A stretch of DNA of 64,000 nucleotides from Hybos culiciformis (GCA_964007475.1 OZ023273.1:104096485-104160484), one strand, 5' to 3'; positions 49,801-61,214 are shown, counted from the stretch's first letter. The notes: a model not told the origin generated them from the letters alone. Made by a program: numbers and translations.

Positions 49801-51340
49801 TTTTCGAAACAAATTTAATTTTTAGTTTAACACCTAAAACTGAAAATAATTTAAAAATTAAACAACACAAATTCCACAGCAAAAAAATTATAAACTAAAA
49901 TAGATAAATTTCGTCAAAAAAATTTTTATAAAATTTTAAAGCGAAAACTTTATTGGATTTTATTAAACCCAGAGTCAGTGTGTAAGTAATATGCTAATAT
50001 GGAATAATGTGTAAGGACTGTTTTTTACAAAAAATATGAATTAGAAAACAAAATTTACGATTATTTTGTTTTTTTACGTGATTAGTTTATCAACCCAGCC
50101 ATGGGGAACAATTTATCAAACTTTAGCTGACAAGATCTTTAAATATTATGGAATGTTTCTTAAAATCATTTCAATTTTTCAATTCTAAAATGTTCAGTTT
50201 TTTTCTTAAATTATATCTTAATTCTTCTAAAAATGTTCTCCGTTTTTAAAATATCTGAAATTCAATAAATTTGTATCCTTATTTTTGCTTAAGCTATAAA
50301 AATTGAGCAATAAAATCTGAACCTACCTTACAAAAAAAAAAATCTCTGAAAAACCACTTCAATGTCAGAGTCTTAAGTTAATAAAAAAAAATAATTTCTT
50401 TATCATATAACTTTTATCCGAAATTCACTGTAAAAGTTACATTCCATTAAAATTCGTGACTAACAAATATTAATTCTTTTTATTTTGTTAATTTTTTTAA
50501 AATTCAGTTTTCATTAACGTTTAAAACTTAAATCTTATTAACAATTCAAAATTTAATTTATAAGATAAAAATTTTATTTAATAACATTAGCTACATATAA
50601 TATCCTTTCAAATATTTTTGTTTTTTTTTAACGAAATATTTATTTATTTCGATATAAATTTCCAGGATATACAACCTAGTTATCCTTCTTTAATGAATTT
50701 CAGGAAACAACTGATTCCAATTTTATTTGAAAAGATTCTTTTATATGTATCAAATTTTTCTTCTTTTAGTAGAGATTTAATTTTATGACATCTGTTGATA
50801 TTGAATTTTCTCTCCACTTTATAGAACCTTGAAATTTTGTTTCAATGTGTAGGAAATGAAATTGTTAAAGTGTTAATTATTTTGATAAAAGTTGATAAAC
50901 ATAATTTTTTTTTAACGAATAACGAAAATTTTCTACAACACATTTATATGATTTACGCACTTTGTCTTTATATGTATTAATGTTCGTTAATTTAAAAAAG
51001 ATTTTTAATAGAAATTAGAATGTATTTTTGAAAGAAAAGAAGAATAGCAAAAAAAAATACGAATACGAATATTTCAATAAAAAATATAACTAAAGTAGGA
51101 TCTTTTTTTACAGTGAAAAGTTCAGAAACTGAATTTATAATTTTTTGTTTTAAATTGGATTGATTGCCATAATATCTGCGTACCATATTAAAATAATTTA
51201 TTGATATCAAAATCTTGTTTAGCTTATTAAAATTATATTTGTACTATTTTCAGCTTTTGAGATATAGATATAGCTCGAATTTAGAAATAACGACTGATAA
51301 AAAATTTTAAGAAAACAAAACCAAACATTTTTTTTCTTTA
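43900..51340. other. A/T-rich region, no gene recognised
   Basis: About 7.4 kb with many homopolymer runs and no supported gene, element or RNA. A short palindrome ATTAATTAATTTTATTAATTAAT is at about 48610-48632. It could be NOS 5' intron or intergenic DNA. Confidence 0.6.
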
Positions 51341-51344
51341 ATCT

Positions 51345-52786
51345 AAAATAAACTTGAGCCTAAGGAAGACATGTACATAAGAAATGGTGATTTAGATTTA
51401 TCAATTTTCACAGAAAGTGTCTACTTAATCCACTTACATAACTACTTATAAGTCGATATCGCTTGTTAAGTAATAAAAAATTCACCAGAAGAACAACATT
51501 GTGAAAATTAATTCTTCAATGATTCATTAAATGAATAAGTAACGAGAAAATTATTTAAATCGTAAGTGGTTTTCTAAATCCAAGTGGTTGTTGTGATGAT
51601 AACATTTAAAATAAAATAAATACCACAAGCCACTCACATGTCATTTTCACGACCATGATCAGAAGCGTTATAAATTTTATAATTTAACCAACAAAAATGA
51701 AATATATAAATTTTATTTTGAAAATAAAAATATTATTAAAATACTTATCAACCGAGCTTCGGAGCCTAGTTAATACAAAATTTGTCTCTAAACGGTCATA
51801 TGAGTGGCATGGGACTCAGGTCACATAGGACTCAGGTCTAGTAAATATCTAGTCAAATATCGACTCAAAATAATGCTTACGTATGACTTTCAATTAAATA
51901 CAAGCTTAAAAATCTGTAATATTATTACATTCCTATTAAAATTAAATCAAATGGTGACGCAAATGAGTCTTTAAAGTCATAAAGCGACTTTAATATAACT
52001 TAAAAGTTAGTTCTAAGTCCGATTTCGACATAATGATTTAAGTTGAGTTTTTATGTGACTTGTGTAGGAAGAAGCTTTCAAAACAAAAAAAGTGCTTTGA
52101 AGATCTGGTTGTTACAAGAAGACTTATCGCGGTCGCGTTCATAAAAAAAAGCTCAGTCAAGATCAAATATAGATTACATTTTCACTTGGCCATTGCATTT
52201 TTTTTTTTTCGGTCAATTACAAGTTATTTGATAACTTGGGTCAGATTGGAACGTCTGTGAAATGTCACAGGGAGGTCATTGAATTTTATAAATTTTTTTT
52301 TTGCGACCAGTCAGTTATTTAGGAACCCAGGTCATTTTTTGTATGACTGGGTATGATTACTTAATAATAAATTAAATTTGAAATTTTATCAAAAGAATAA
52401 TGGGTTTTCGGGTTTTTTACAAGATAATATAGAGCGCTCTAAAATCAAATCTTAACAATCCTTTCAGTAAAATAAGGCGGGTTGAAATCCTAGTTAAATT
52501 TTCACTGAAGGCTATTATAGTCACAAAATATTATAAATAAGGTAAAATAAACATGAATTACGATTTAAAAGTAATTGGAGAGTCGAAGCAAGATGTCGAG
52601 ATACTTGGAAAAAGGCAATTGAGGAGGCCTAGGCACGAAATGGGCTGTAGCGCCTTTCAAGAAGAAGAAAAAAATAAACGGAATTCAAATCCGCCCTCGT
52701 TGTTTTTTAGTTCATTATCTAATGTTTTGTAAGTTTCTATAAAATCGAAAATAAACTTGAGCCTAAGGACGACAGGTACATAAGAA
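51345..52786. repeat. Dispersed repeat copy A with 39-bp flanking duplication
   Basis: Sequence from 51384 (ATGGTGATTTA) to about 52744 (GTAAGTTTCTATAAA) is homologous to 57342-57995. It is flanked by 39-bp direct repeats (51345-51383 and 52748-52786, AAAATAAACTTGAGCCTAAG...) that agree at 37 positions and abut the element ends. Relative to copy B it has an extra block of about 590 bp (about 51771-52358) and a small retrotransposon tail. No coding capacity was recognised and the repeat class is unknown. The long duplication would fit target-primed insertion or segmental duplication. Confidence 0.75.
52553..52670 (+). mobile_element. 5'-truncated non-LTR retrotransposon tail
   Basis: This short insert is absent from copy B of the surrounding repeat and is flanked by AAAATAAAC on both sides (52544-52552 and 52671-52679). 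Its plus-strand frame reads RDTWKKAIEEA, stop, ARNGL, stop, like the C-terminus of RTE/jockey-type ORF2 proteins, followed by GTAGCGCC and an A-rich GAAGAAGAAAAAAA tail. Direct repeats, tail and truncation fit LINE insertion. The clade is a guess. Confidence 0.7.
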
Positions 52787-52809
52787 CTAAAAAGAAGAAA
52801 AATATTGAG

Positions 52810-52950
52810 CTGAAATATATTTTAACTTTCAGCTCAATAATTTTAATTTCGAAGAACCTGACTAAGCTCTTTTTTGAATGTGTGTGTTTAAAAATTCGTG
52901 TAACGTGCGAGTGTTTTACACAAATTATTACACACACATTCAAAAAAGAG
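52810..52950. repeat. Two adjacent imperfect hairpins
   Basis: TTGAGCTGAAA with TTTCAGCTCAA near 52805-52842, then CTCTTTTTTGAATGTGTGTG with CACACACATTCAAAAAAGAG near 52867-52950. Their origin is unknown; they may be the end of a decayed TIR element. Confidence 0.6.
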
Positions 52951-53722
52951 ATAAGGCAGGCTAATGCAGCTCGAACGTAAGACATCATTATGTTATAAAT
53001 CACAGAAGAAAAAAAAACTCTTCGTAGGTATAATCAAGAATTCAATACAATAGAATTAAATATAAAAATAATAAATTTTCATTTAGAACTATCAGTCAAA
53101 TAAACAATTCAATATGAAATTATGTTTAATTATATAATCTCGAAAAAATACCAAACCAATATTGTTTCCGATGCTCCCTCTGCATTTAGATTCAGATAAG
53201 TATATTAGTAGATTGTTTAACTTGTAAGTCGTTTAATATTTAATTCTATTTTATATTTTTTTAACAACATGGCTCTTTGATTTTTCATAGTCTAAGCAAA
53301 AAAATAAACGATCCAAATAACTTTTTAGATTCTCAATATATTATTCAAATAAAATTATAACGGTTATTAATATACCCAATTTCAGTACGATATATAAAAA
53401 ACAAAATTCTTTTATATCGTTCTAAAGTTGACTACTAGTTTAAAGTTTATCTATTTCCACCAAGATGGCACATAGTTTAAAATGTTAAAAAAAAACAACT
53501 TTAAATTGCCCCAATTGAAATTTAATTAGATATTATTACAGACAACCTACTGGCTTTTATTTTAAATATGATTAAAAAAACAAGTTACGAATAATAATTT
53601 ATTTAAATAAATAAGATAAGTAATTCCTCTAAATTCGCAAATTTTAAACGCATAATTGATTCAAGAATGTTGGGTACAGAAGACGAACTAACAATTTTCA
53701 TATCAGATGGTTAATTTCTAAC

Positions 53723-54782
53723 GGCGCCGTGACATTTGTCCGCGGGACATTTGTCCGCGATGAAATTTGTATGGAAAACTTCGCGGACAAATGTCATTTT
53801 GCAAAATGTCATTTGTCCGCGATTGTAAAATGACATTTGTCCGCCGCGGACAAATGACATTTTGCAAAATGACATTTGTCCGCGATTAAATTTTCTAACT
53901 TTAGCGGACAAATGTCATTTTGCAAAATGTCATTTGTCCGCGATTGATTTTTCGAATTTTTAGCGGACAAATGTCATTTTGCAAAATGTCATTTGTCCGC
54001 GATTGAAATTTTTAATTTTTAGCGGTCAAATGTCATTTTGCAAAATGTCATTTGTCCGCGATTGATTTTTCAGTTTTTTTAGCGGACAAATGTCATTTTG
54101 CAAAATGTCATTTGTCCGCGATTGATTTTTCAATTTTGGAGATACTGCAGATTACGTGAACCACTCAGAATCGTCTGAAGCTTGGAAAAGGGAAGAGGGG
54201 TAGAGTCCCCCCCAAATTGTTCATACATTTTGTATATGCAATTTTTTTTTTTTTGCCCGATTTGCCCCTTAAAGAGAGGGTGGTTGGGGGCGGCGGGCGG
54301 GCGGGTGGACTGGTGGTTGGTCAGAATCGGCACAACAAGAGAGGGTGGTGGGGGGCGGCGGTCGGTCCACCCGCCCGACCGCCGCCCCCCACCACCCTCT
54401 CTTGTTGTGCCGATTCTGATTGGTTCACGTCATCTGCACTTTAGCCTCAAATTTTTAGCATATGTCATTTTCCAAAATGTCATTTGTCCGCGATTGCTTT
54501 TTTTAATTTTTAGCGGACAAATGTCATTTTGCAAAATGTCATTTGTCCGCGATTGATTTTTTAACTTTTTAGCGGACAAATGTCATTTTGCAAAATGGCA
54601 TTTGTCCGCGATTGATTTTTCAGATTTTTAGCGGACAAATGTCATTTTGCAAAATGTCATTTGTCCGCGATTAATTTTTATCGGACAAAAGACATTTTGA
54701 ATCGCGGACAAATGTCATTTTTATGTCCGCGATACAAAAACAAATCGCGGACAAATGTCCCGCGGACAAATGTCCAACCCCC
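53723..54782. mobile_element. Foldback MULE-like element, GGACAAATGTC arrays
   Basis: A 1060-bp element flanked by an exact 9-bp duplication ATTTCTAAC (53714-53722 and 54783-54791). After about 8 divergent bases beginning GG, both ends share a 31-bp inverted repeat starting GACATTTGTCCGCG. The body is arrays of a palindromic unit of about 60-70 bp (GCGGACAAATGTCATTTTGC and its inverse) on both sides of a GC-rich core. The core holds a 45-bp perfect stem (54321-54365 / 54375-54419) and a module shared with the element at 5125-6115. No transposase is present. Open frames across it are repeat artefacts. Confidence 0.9.
54321..54419. repeat. GC-rich hairpin, 45-bp perfect stem, 9-nt loop
   Basis: Arms beginning TCAGAATCGGCACAACAAGA and rich in GGGTGGTGGGGGGCGGCGG are exact reverse complements. 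This is the most GC-rich stretch of the window, in strong contrast with its A/T-rich surroundings. Confidence 0.93.
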
Positions 54783-54918
54783 ATTTCTAACTACATGATG
54801 GCAAAAAAACCATATTATTTTTTCTTTTCACTCAGTCATTTATTTCTAGTAGTTTCAAAGGGTTTTGTTTTTTCTTCTGTTGAATGTACTGTTAAATAAT
54901 AATGTAATTTCTTAACTA

Positions 54919-55321
54919 AGGCTTAGTACGCTGTGAAAAAGGAAAGGTTGCAAAAAATATCACTGAAAAATATCTGAAAAATGTTTGATAAATTTTGACA
55001 ACTATTTGACACAAGCATCTGATTATTTTTATTAAGTTTTTATTATTCTAACCCAATAATAAACAAATCAAACAAACTTTTTTTTGTAATGTCAAGTTTT
55101 TGCAATCATTTATCTTCCTCGGTAGAAAAATATTTGCAAAAAAGCAGCTGCAAAATAGATTTTTTGTCACCCAGTAAACAATTTTTTTTTTTTATCAGCG
55201 TACTACAAAGCAAAAACTAAAAAAAAAAATTTTCAAACATTTTTCAGCAGCAAAAATATATATGAAAAATCTCATTTTTTTCCACAGCGTACTACTTTTT
55301 TTGTGTCAGCATACTAAGCCT
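54919..55321. mobile_element. Small TIR element, about 400 bp
   Basis: The left end is AGGCTTAGTACGCTGTG; the right end read inward is AGGCTTAGTATGCTGACAC, a 15-bp TIR with one mismatch. A second inverted copy of the GTACGCTGTG motif lies inside the right end. The interior is noncoding with GCAAAAATAT-like units. No clear target duplication. It is probably a MITE of unknown superfamily. Confidence 0.65.
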
Positions 55322-55399
55322 AAACTAATAAAATATTAAAACTACTAAAAAAAATAACTCAAATGTAACTTTATAAAGTATGCCATGAATTGAAACAAA

Positions 55400-56230
55400 T
55401 TATAAATAAAATTGAATATACAACACACACTCCCATTATGTAAACAAACAAAATATCAATCGAAAACTTTTTTTTTTGCAATAACTTTTTTTGACATTTT
55501 TATATTCATTTTCATTTCACACAAAAGAACACAAAAAAAGAGAACAGAAATTTTTTATTTATTTTTTTTTATAAAGGTTTTTTTTTATTTTTTTTTGAAA
55601 AATCAAATAAAAAATAATTTCAAAGTTAAAAAAGAACTCAAAGTCTTAAAAAACAAAAAAAAAATTAATAGTTTTTCTACTTAAAATAAAATTTATTATT
55701 ATTATTTAATATTTTATATATTTAATTTTTTTTTACAAAAAAAAAAAAAAAAGAAAATAAAAATCCATCACAAAAGTCTTCAAAATAAAAATAAAAAAAA
55801 TAAAAAAATCTGCAATTGAACAAAAGTTCTTAAATTGAAAATTTTTTCTATAATTTTCTTGTATTTTTTTTTTTTTAATTAGTTTTAAAATTTAATCATA
55901 AATAATTTCTAAAATAAATATAAATAATTCAAAAATACACCTATATATTTTAAAAGTTAACAAAAAAAAAATAAAATTAATAATAATGAAAAGCTAAGCT
56001 TGAAAAACCTTGGAAATGTAAAAATTTTCCTGTTTCGCAGAAAAAGAAATAACAACAACCTAAAATTAACAAGAGCAACAATTTATTTATTTTTTTTTTA
56101 GAGCAACTGAAATTTACTTAAAAATATATACCTACCTACCTACCTAACCATAATAATTATTACTTTTTACATTTTTTTTTTTGTAACTTACTAAAAATTT
56201 TCTCAGTACTTAGTTAATTGCAATAAAATT
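55400..56230. other. A-rich region left of a possible promoter
   Basis: Dense A and T runs, a CCTA microsatellite (TACCTACCTACCTACC) near 56131-56147, and no gene. The open frame at 55412-55684 is low-complexity (FFF/KKK) and rejected. The A-rich, C-interrupted texture resembles insect 5' UTRs, but this is only an impression. Confidence 0.5.
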
Positions 56231-56234
56231 TACT

Positions 56235-56450
56235 TACGACGATGCGACGAAACTAAAATTTTCTTCAAAACGAACTTTAATAAATTCTAAATATACCTAA
56301 AATAATAAATAACAAGCAAAATAAAAATAAAGTTTCCTGTAATAAAATCCTAAAACTTCAAAAATATAACAAAATTCAAACTGTCGAGGTTTTTACAAAA
56401 ATTGAGTGCACTTTGCACAAAAGACGAAACCGAGGAAATGGATGAGAATG
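56235..56450. promoter_or_regulatory. Possible promoter/first-exon region (both strands)
   Basis: On the plus strand, GACGAAACCGAGGAA leads into ATGGATGAGAAT followed at 56451 by a consensus GTAAGTTTTC donor. It could be a first exon with four codons (MDEN). On the minus strand, TTCGTCGCATCGTC is followed by GTAAGTAAA near 56234, a possible noncoding exon end of the kind NOS needs. Both patches are less A/T-rich than their surroundings. GTAAGT hexamers arise by chance many times in a window this size, and no downstream exon was found for either. Confidence 0.25.
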
Positions 56451-57341
56451 TAAGTTTTCTATTTTAAAATAAAATTAGTTATTAATAATTCATTAGTTTT
56501 TTTTTTTTTTTTAACTTTTGTTTTTAATTAATCATTATTCATTGGATCACGTCATATATAAATACATTATGAATATACAATGGCAATCACTTTAACTAAA
56601 AACTAATTTCTCACCTAGTCATAAAACTTTTGAAAGTAATTTTAACTTGACAAAGTTTAGTTTTATTTTTTTCTGGCTATTATATATATATATTTTCAGT
56701 TAAAAACAAAAAAGTTTATTGCGAGCATAATGTGTTTATGACCTTGAATTAATAGAATACTTATATAAACTAAAACCATTATGTTAACGTTTTATTTTTA
56801 AACATTAAATTGGCTGTTTTAACTTGCTTGGGGATCAATATTTCATAAAATGTCCATTAAAAAAAAAAAAGAAAATTATTTTATTAATACTAACTAAGCT
56901 ATAAAAGTTAAATTGTCTAAGGACGTGCAGCAAATATATTTATAAGTATACTTAATCATTTACTTAATTTTATTGACCAAACTTATTTTGAAGTGAATAA
57001 AATATTTCGGATTGTTGTTTTTTTTTATATCGAAATTCCAATTTCATTATGAATTCAATGAAAAATAATTTTTCGATTTATAAGTATAGGTAGGTATTGT
57101 TAATCATTTTAATGTGGAAAATTTAAAAAAAATGTGCTACAAACTTGTTTAGAAAATAATATCGAAATAACATAGGTATACGCAAAATTGTTTACTACGC
57201 GGCAAGATAACATTCGACAAATACTGTTAAATTTATGTATAAATAAATAGGTACTTAAATAAAAGTAGAAATCCAGGTACAAATAAATCGAGAATTATAT
57301 GTTTGCTTATCAAAAACACAAAATATACTACCTACCTATTA

Positions 57342-57995
57342 ATGGTGATTTATCCATTTTCACAGAAAGTGTCTACTTAATCCACTTACATAACTACTTG
57401 CAAGCCGATATCGCTTGTTAAGTAATGAAAATTCACCAGAAGAATAACATTGTAAAAAATTAATTCTTCAATGATTCATTAAATGAATAAATATCGAGAA
57501 AATTAATTAGATCGTAAATGGTTTTATAAATTCAAGTGGTTGTTGTGATGATAACATTTCAAATAGAAAAAAAAATACCACAAGCCACTCACATATGAAT
57601 TACGTCATGTTCACGAGCATGATCAGAAGCGTTATAAATTTTAAAATTCAACCATCAAAAATGAATTAAATAAATTTTATTTTGAAAATAAAAATATTAT
57701 TAAAATCTTATCAACCGAACTTCGGAGCCTAGTTTATTTCCATACTTAATAATAAGTTAAATTTGAAATTTTATCAAAAGAATAATGGGTTTTCGGGTTT
57801 TTTACAAGATAATATAGAGCTCTCTAAAATCAAATCTTAACAATCCTTTCAGCAAAATAAGGCGGGTTGAAATCCTAGTTAAATTTTCACTGAAGGCTAT
57901 TATAGTCACAAAATATTGTGGTAAAATAAACGGAATTCAAATCCGCCCCCTTTGTTTTTTAGTTCATTATCTAATGTTTTGTAAGTTTCTATAAA
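57342..57995. repeat. Dispersed repeat copy B
   Basis: A 654-bp near-identical partner of 51384-52744, collinear but lacking the 590-bp block and the retrotransposon tail. It shares the CACAGAAAGTGTCTACTTAA and GAATAATGGGTTTTCGGGTT segments. No flanking duplication was seen. It is noncoding. Confidence 0.88.
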
Positions 57996-57999
57996 TTTT

Positions 58000-58960
58000 T
58001 TTAATATAAGACGCAAAATTTGGAACTAAAGATTTTACGATATAACAAATATGTTTGTTTCTTATAAAAATTGGAACAAGCCGCGAATATTTGTAGAACA
58101 AATTTTCCCAAAAATAATTTTAAATCAATAACTTTACTTATTTTACTAAATTCTTTTTATACTTAGCTTGTGCTAATCACTTCACTAAGCACGAACAATA
58201 ATTTTTTTTTTTTCAATACTTATTACGTAAATAAAGAATTAAATTATTTTTAAGTGCTATTTTGGAATTTATTTTTATTGACGGCATTTAAATATAAAAA
58301 TTGAAAGTAAACAAAAGTATGTTAATTAACTTTTGCACATGATTCGTTACTTATTGAGAAAAACAAGCTTTTCATTGTAAAATTAGTATTTTTGCGTTGC
58401 AAAAATGAACTGTAAAGTCGTAAACCTTGTTAAGCATTGCGAACTGACATTTTTCACATTGTTTATTTAATCAGCTATTCTCATCGCAAAATGCACAACG
58501 GAGTTCTGTTTTAAAATTAATAATAATAAAACTTGTTTTAATTAAATCTTAGATTTATTAATAAGGAAATTGTAATGAAAACTTAACGATTAAAAAAGAT
58601 TCAAGCAAATCTGTGTTTTAGCCTACTTATCGTATCAGAAACAAACTCAAAAATTAGTACTTATGGACACAGAAATTGCTGGTCTAGGAACAGTAAGAGG
58701 TCACAGAAATGTTATACCGATTATACTTAGTTTCGCTTACAGTATGCATGAATATTTTATTACCGTAATAATATTGAATACATTATATACATCAAAATCT
58801 TATTTTGATGAGTGCCGGGCGAAATTTTGTTCCAATGGACCTAAAAATAGTCGCTACCAAATATTAGCTCAATCTAACATTGTTAACCCGTCCCGCTTAA
58901 CATGTTTTTGTATGGTGTTGCACCATTGATTTTTGCACCTGCAATTTTGAAAAAATGTCT
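58000..58960. other. Region with one unrecognised 88-codon frame
   Basis: A plus-strand ATG frame at 58663-58929 (MDTEIAGLGTVRGHRN...) is less A/T-biased than its surroundings, but it matches no family I know. At this A+T content one or a few such frames are expected by chance in 64 kb. It lies just left of a truncated foldback element. No gene is claimed. Confidence 0.6.
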
Positions 58961-58964
58961 ATAT

Positions 58965-59216
58965 TTGGGCGCTGTGACATTTGTCCGCGATAAAATTTGT
59001 ATGGAAAACTTCGGGACAAATGTCATTTTACAAAATGACATTTGTCCGCGATTGTAAAATGATATTTGTCCGCCGCGGACAAATGTCTCAAAATGAGCGG
59101 ACTAATGACATTTTGCAAAATGACATTTGTCCGCGATTGATTTTTTAAATTTTTAGCAAAATGTCTTTTGTCCGCGATTGAAATTTTAAATTTTTAGCGG
59201 ACAAATTACATTTTGC
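58965..59216. mobile_element. Truncated relative of the GGACAAATGTC foldback element
   Basis: It starts GGGCGCTGTGACATTTGTCC and continues through AAATTTGTATGGAAAACTTC exactly as the left end of the element at 53723. It has about 250 bp of diverged units, then stops at 59216 with no right end. It confirms the left boundary of the family and shows it is multicopy. Confidence 0.88.
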
Positions 59217-59229
59217 ATTACTTTATTCT

Positions 59230-61214
59230 AAAAGTAAGTAACTGTAATTCGACAACGGTCAAATTTTATCGTATTTTATAATACTTTACTAAGTAAGTAT
59301 TCCGAGAAGTATATTAGTTATTAATTATTATCCATTTCTATGATCGTAGCAAGGATCATAGTTATTTGTGAAAATTACTTACATGTTATGTAAATATAAT
59401 AACAAAATTGTTATAGAGTTTTTTCGAACAATACGTGAACTGATCGATAAAATTACATTATTCACATATTTGGGCTTATCTATCTAATCACAATTTTTCA
59501 ATCATAACTGTGAAAAAATATATAAAAGCTTTAAATTAGGTATAAGTTCGTACAATAAACACAATGAAAATTATATTGATTACCTTAAAATTTAAATTCA
59601 AAACAACAACCAAACAATTGAAGTTTATTATTTTATCATGATATAAAAATGATGATTTATATACACAATGATTCATACTTAAAATTTTTTATTTTATATA
59701 TAGAATTAAATAATGATTGTAGTGGTTGATTCAATGATGAAGTCAGTAGACGATTTTTAATAGAGAGAGGAGCCGGTTTTTTATTACATACATATAAGTA
59801 TAAACTGACATAAGTGTATTATTTAAGTATTACGATGTTTTTACAGATCAAAATGTTTAAATATTATGCTAAATATAGGTACTTATTATATATATTCGTA
59901 TATTCGCATATGAAAAACTCAAATGAATATACGTATATATTTGCACCGGTTTGCACTTACTTAAAGAATAAGCTATAAGAAATTCCCAATATTATAATTT
60001 AATTATAATGTGTCTTATTTTTTTAGACGAGTCTATAAAAAGAAATGACAAGTTTTTGCATATTATACGTATGTGTATTATAAGTGAAACATTTTTTAAA
60101 AAAATATACCGCTTAGTAAGTGTATTCAATTTTAAAATATTTTTTTGTTTTGAAATTTGTTTTTGAAAAAAAAAAAATTATTAAAAAGAATAATGTTTTC
60201 AATTAAAAAAGCTTAACAATCATGTAAAGGTCAAATCATGAAAAAAAACTGAAAGTTATTGAACTTGCAATTATGTTTTTTTTCTCGTTATTCAATATGC
60301 TCAAACGTCAAGTTAAATATTAATTCTTTAAATTTTTTAGTCAATTATAAAATAAATACATTTCGTTTTATGGTATTCTAACTCTTATATACATATATTT
60401 ATACCCACTTGTGAATTTTAAGTTTAAGTTTTTATTCACTTTTTTTAAGCTTTAATAACTAAGTATACTTTAAAAATAAAATAAGGCTAACAAAAGTGAG
60501 TATTACTTCTACGCAGAATGGATAAAACCGGCTAAAACGCTTGATCAGTTTAATAAAAAAATTTAAAACAAACAAACTTTTGTTTATCTCCTTATTATCA
60601 TTTTTATTTTATAAAATTTATAAACTAGTAAATTATAAAGCAGTTTATTTCTATATTTAAAAATAATAAAAACATAGAAATATTTAAACAATATATAATT
60701 CGATAAAAGTATTATTTAATTGGGACGAACATTGATCAATTATATTTACACATTGTGATATATGTACCATGTTATTTATTTATTTTCGATATACTTAAAC
60801 AAGTACATAGTAATTAATATAAAAATAAATTCTGTTTTTATTTTTGATAGCATTAAAAACCTATATATTTACTTTAAATGCTATTTTTTGACCTAGAGCT
60901 TATGCAATATTAATAATTTATTTTAGAATTAATAAGTAAGCAGTAAGTTAGTTCATCTCAATAATAAGTAATTATTTTGAATTTATTCTGAATATTGAAA
61001 TATTTGTTCCGGTATTTTGGTCGAAAATTTTATCGTCCTAGATTTTTGTCATTTCTTAAACATTAATTTAAATAAAAATATTACGTTTAGCCATAAACTA
61101 TATTTGATGATAAATAACACGCACAAAATCATCGTTTGTATGTACACGTTGAAGAAAAAAATTTAAAAAATTTTTAGTAAATAAATAAATAAGTATATAT
61201 ACTTGTGTACATAG
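59230..61214. other. A/T-rich region, nothing recognised
   Basis: Low-complexity A/T-rich DNA; no gene, RNA or element could be supported. Confidence 0.7.

Noticed and set aside
52440..52700. tRNA-like B-box motifs (GGGTTGAAATCCT, GGAATTCAAATCCGCC) suggesting a SINE
   Set aside because: No A box at the right distance and no cloverleaf; the resemblance is to a short motif only.
54182..54556. 124-codon plus-strand frame and its neighbours at 54130-54444
   Set aside because: They run through the GC-rich hairpin and the GGACAAATGTC units; length comes from low stop density in GC-rich repeat DNA.
53711..54780. Regularly spaced repeats resembling a CRISPR array
   Set aside because: The units are palindromic and inverted, the spacers are related to one another, and the sequence is bounded by a 9-bp target duplication in an animal genome. 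It is a transposable element.
58663..58929. 88-codon ATG frame MDTEIAGLG...
   Set aside because: No family recognised, no splice or promoter support, and such a length is expected by chance a few times in 64 kb at this composition.
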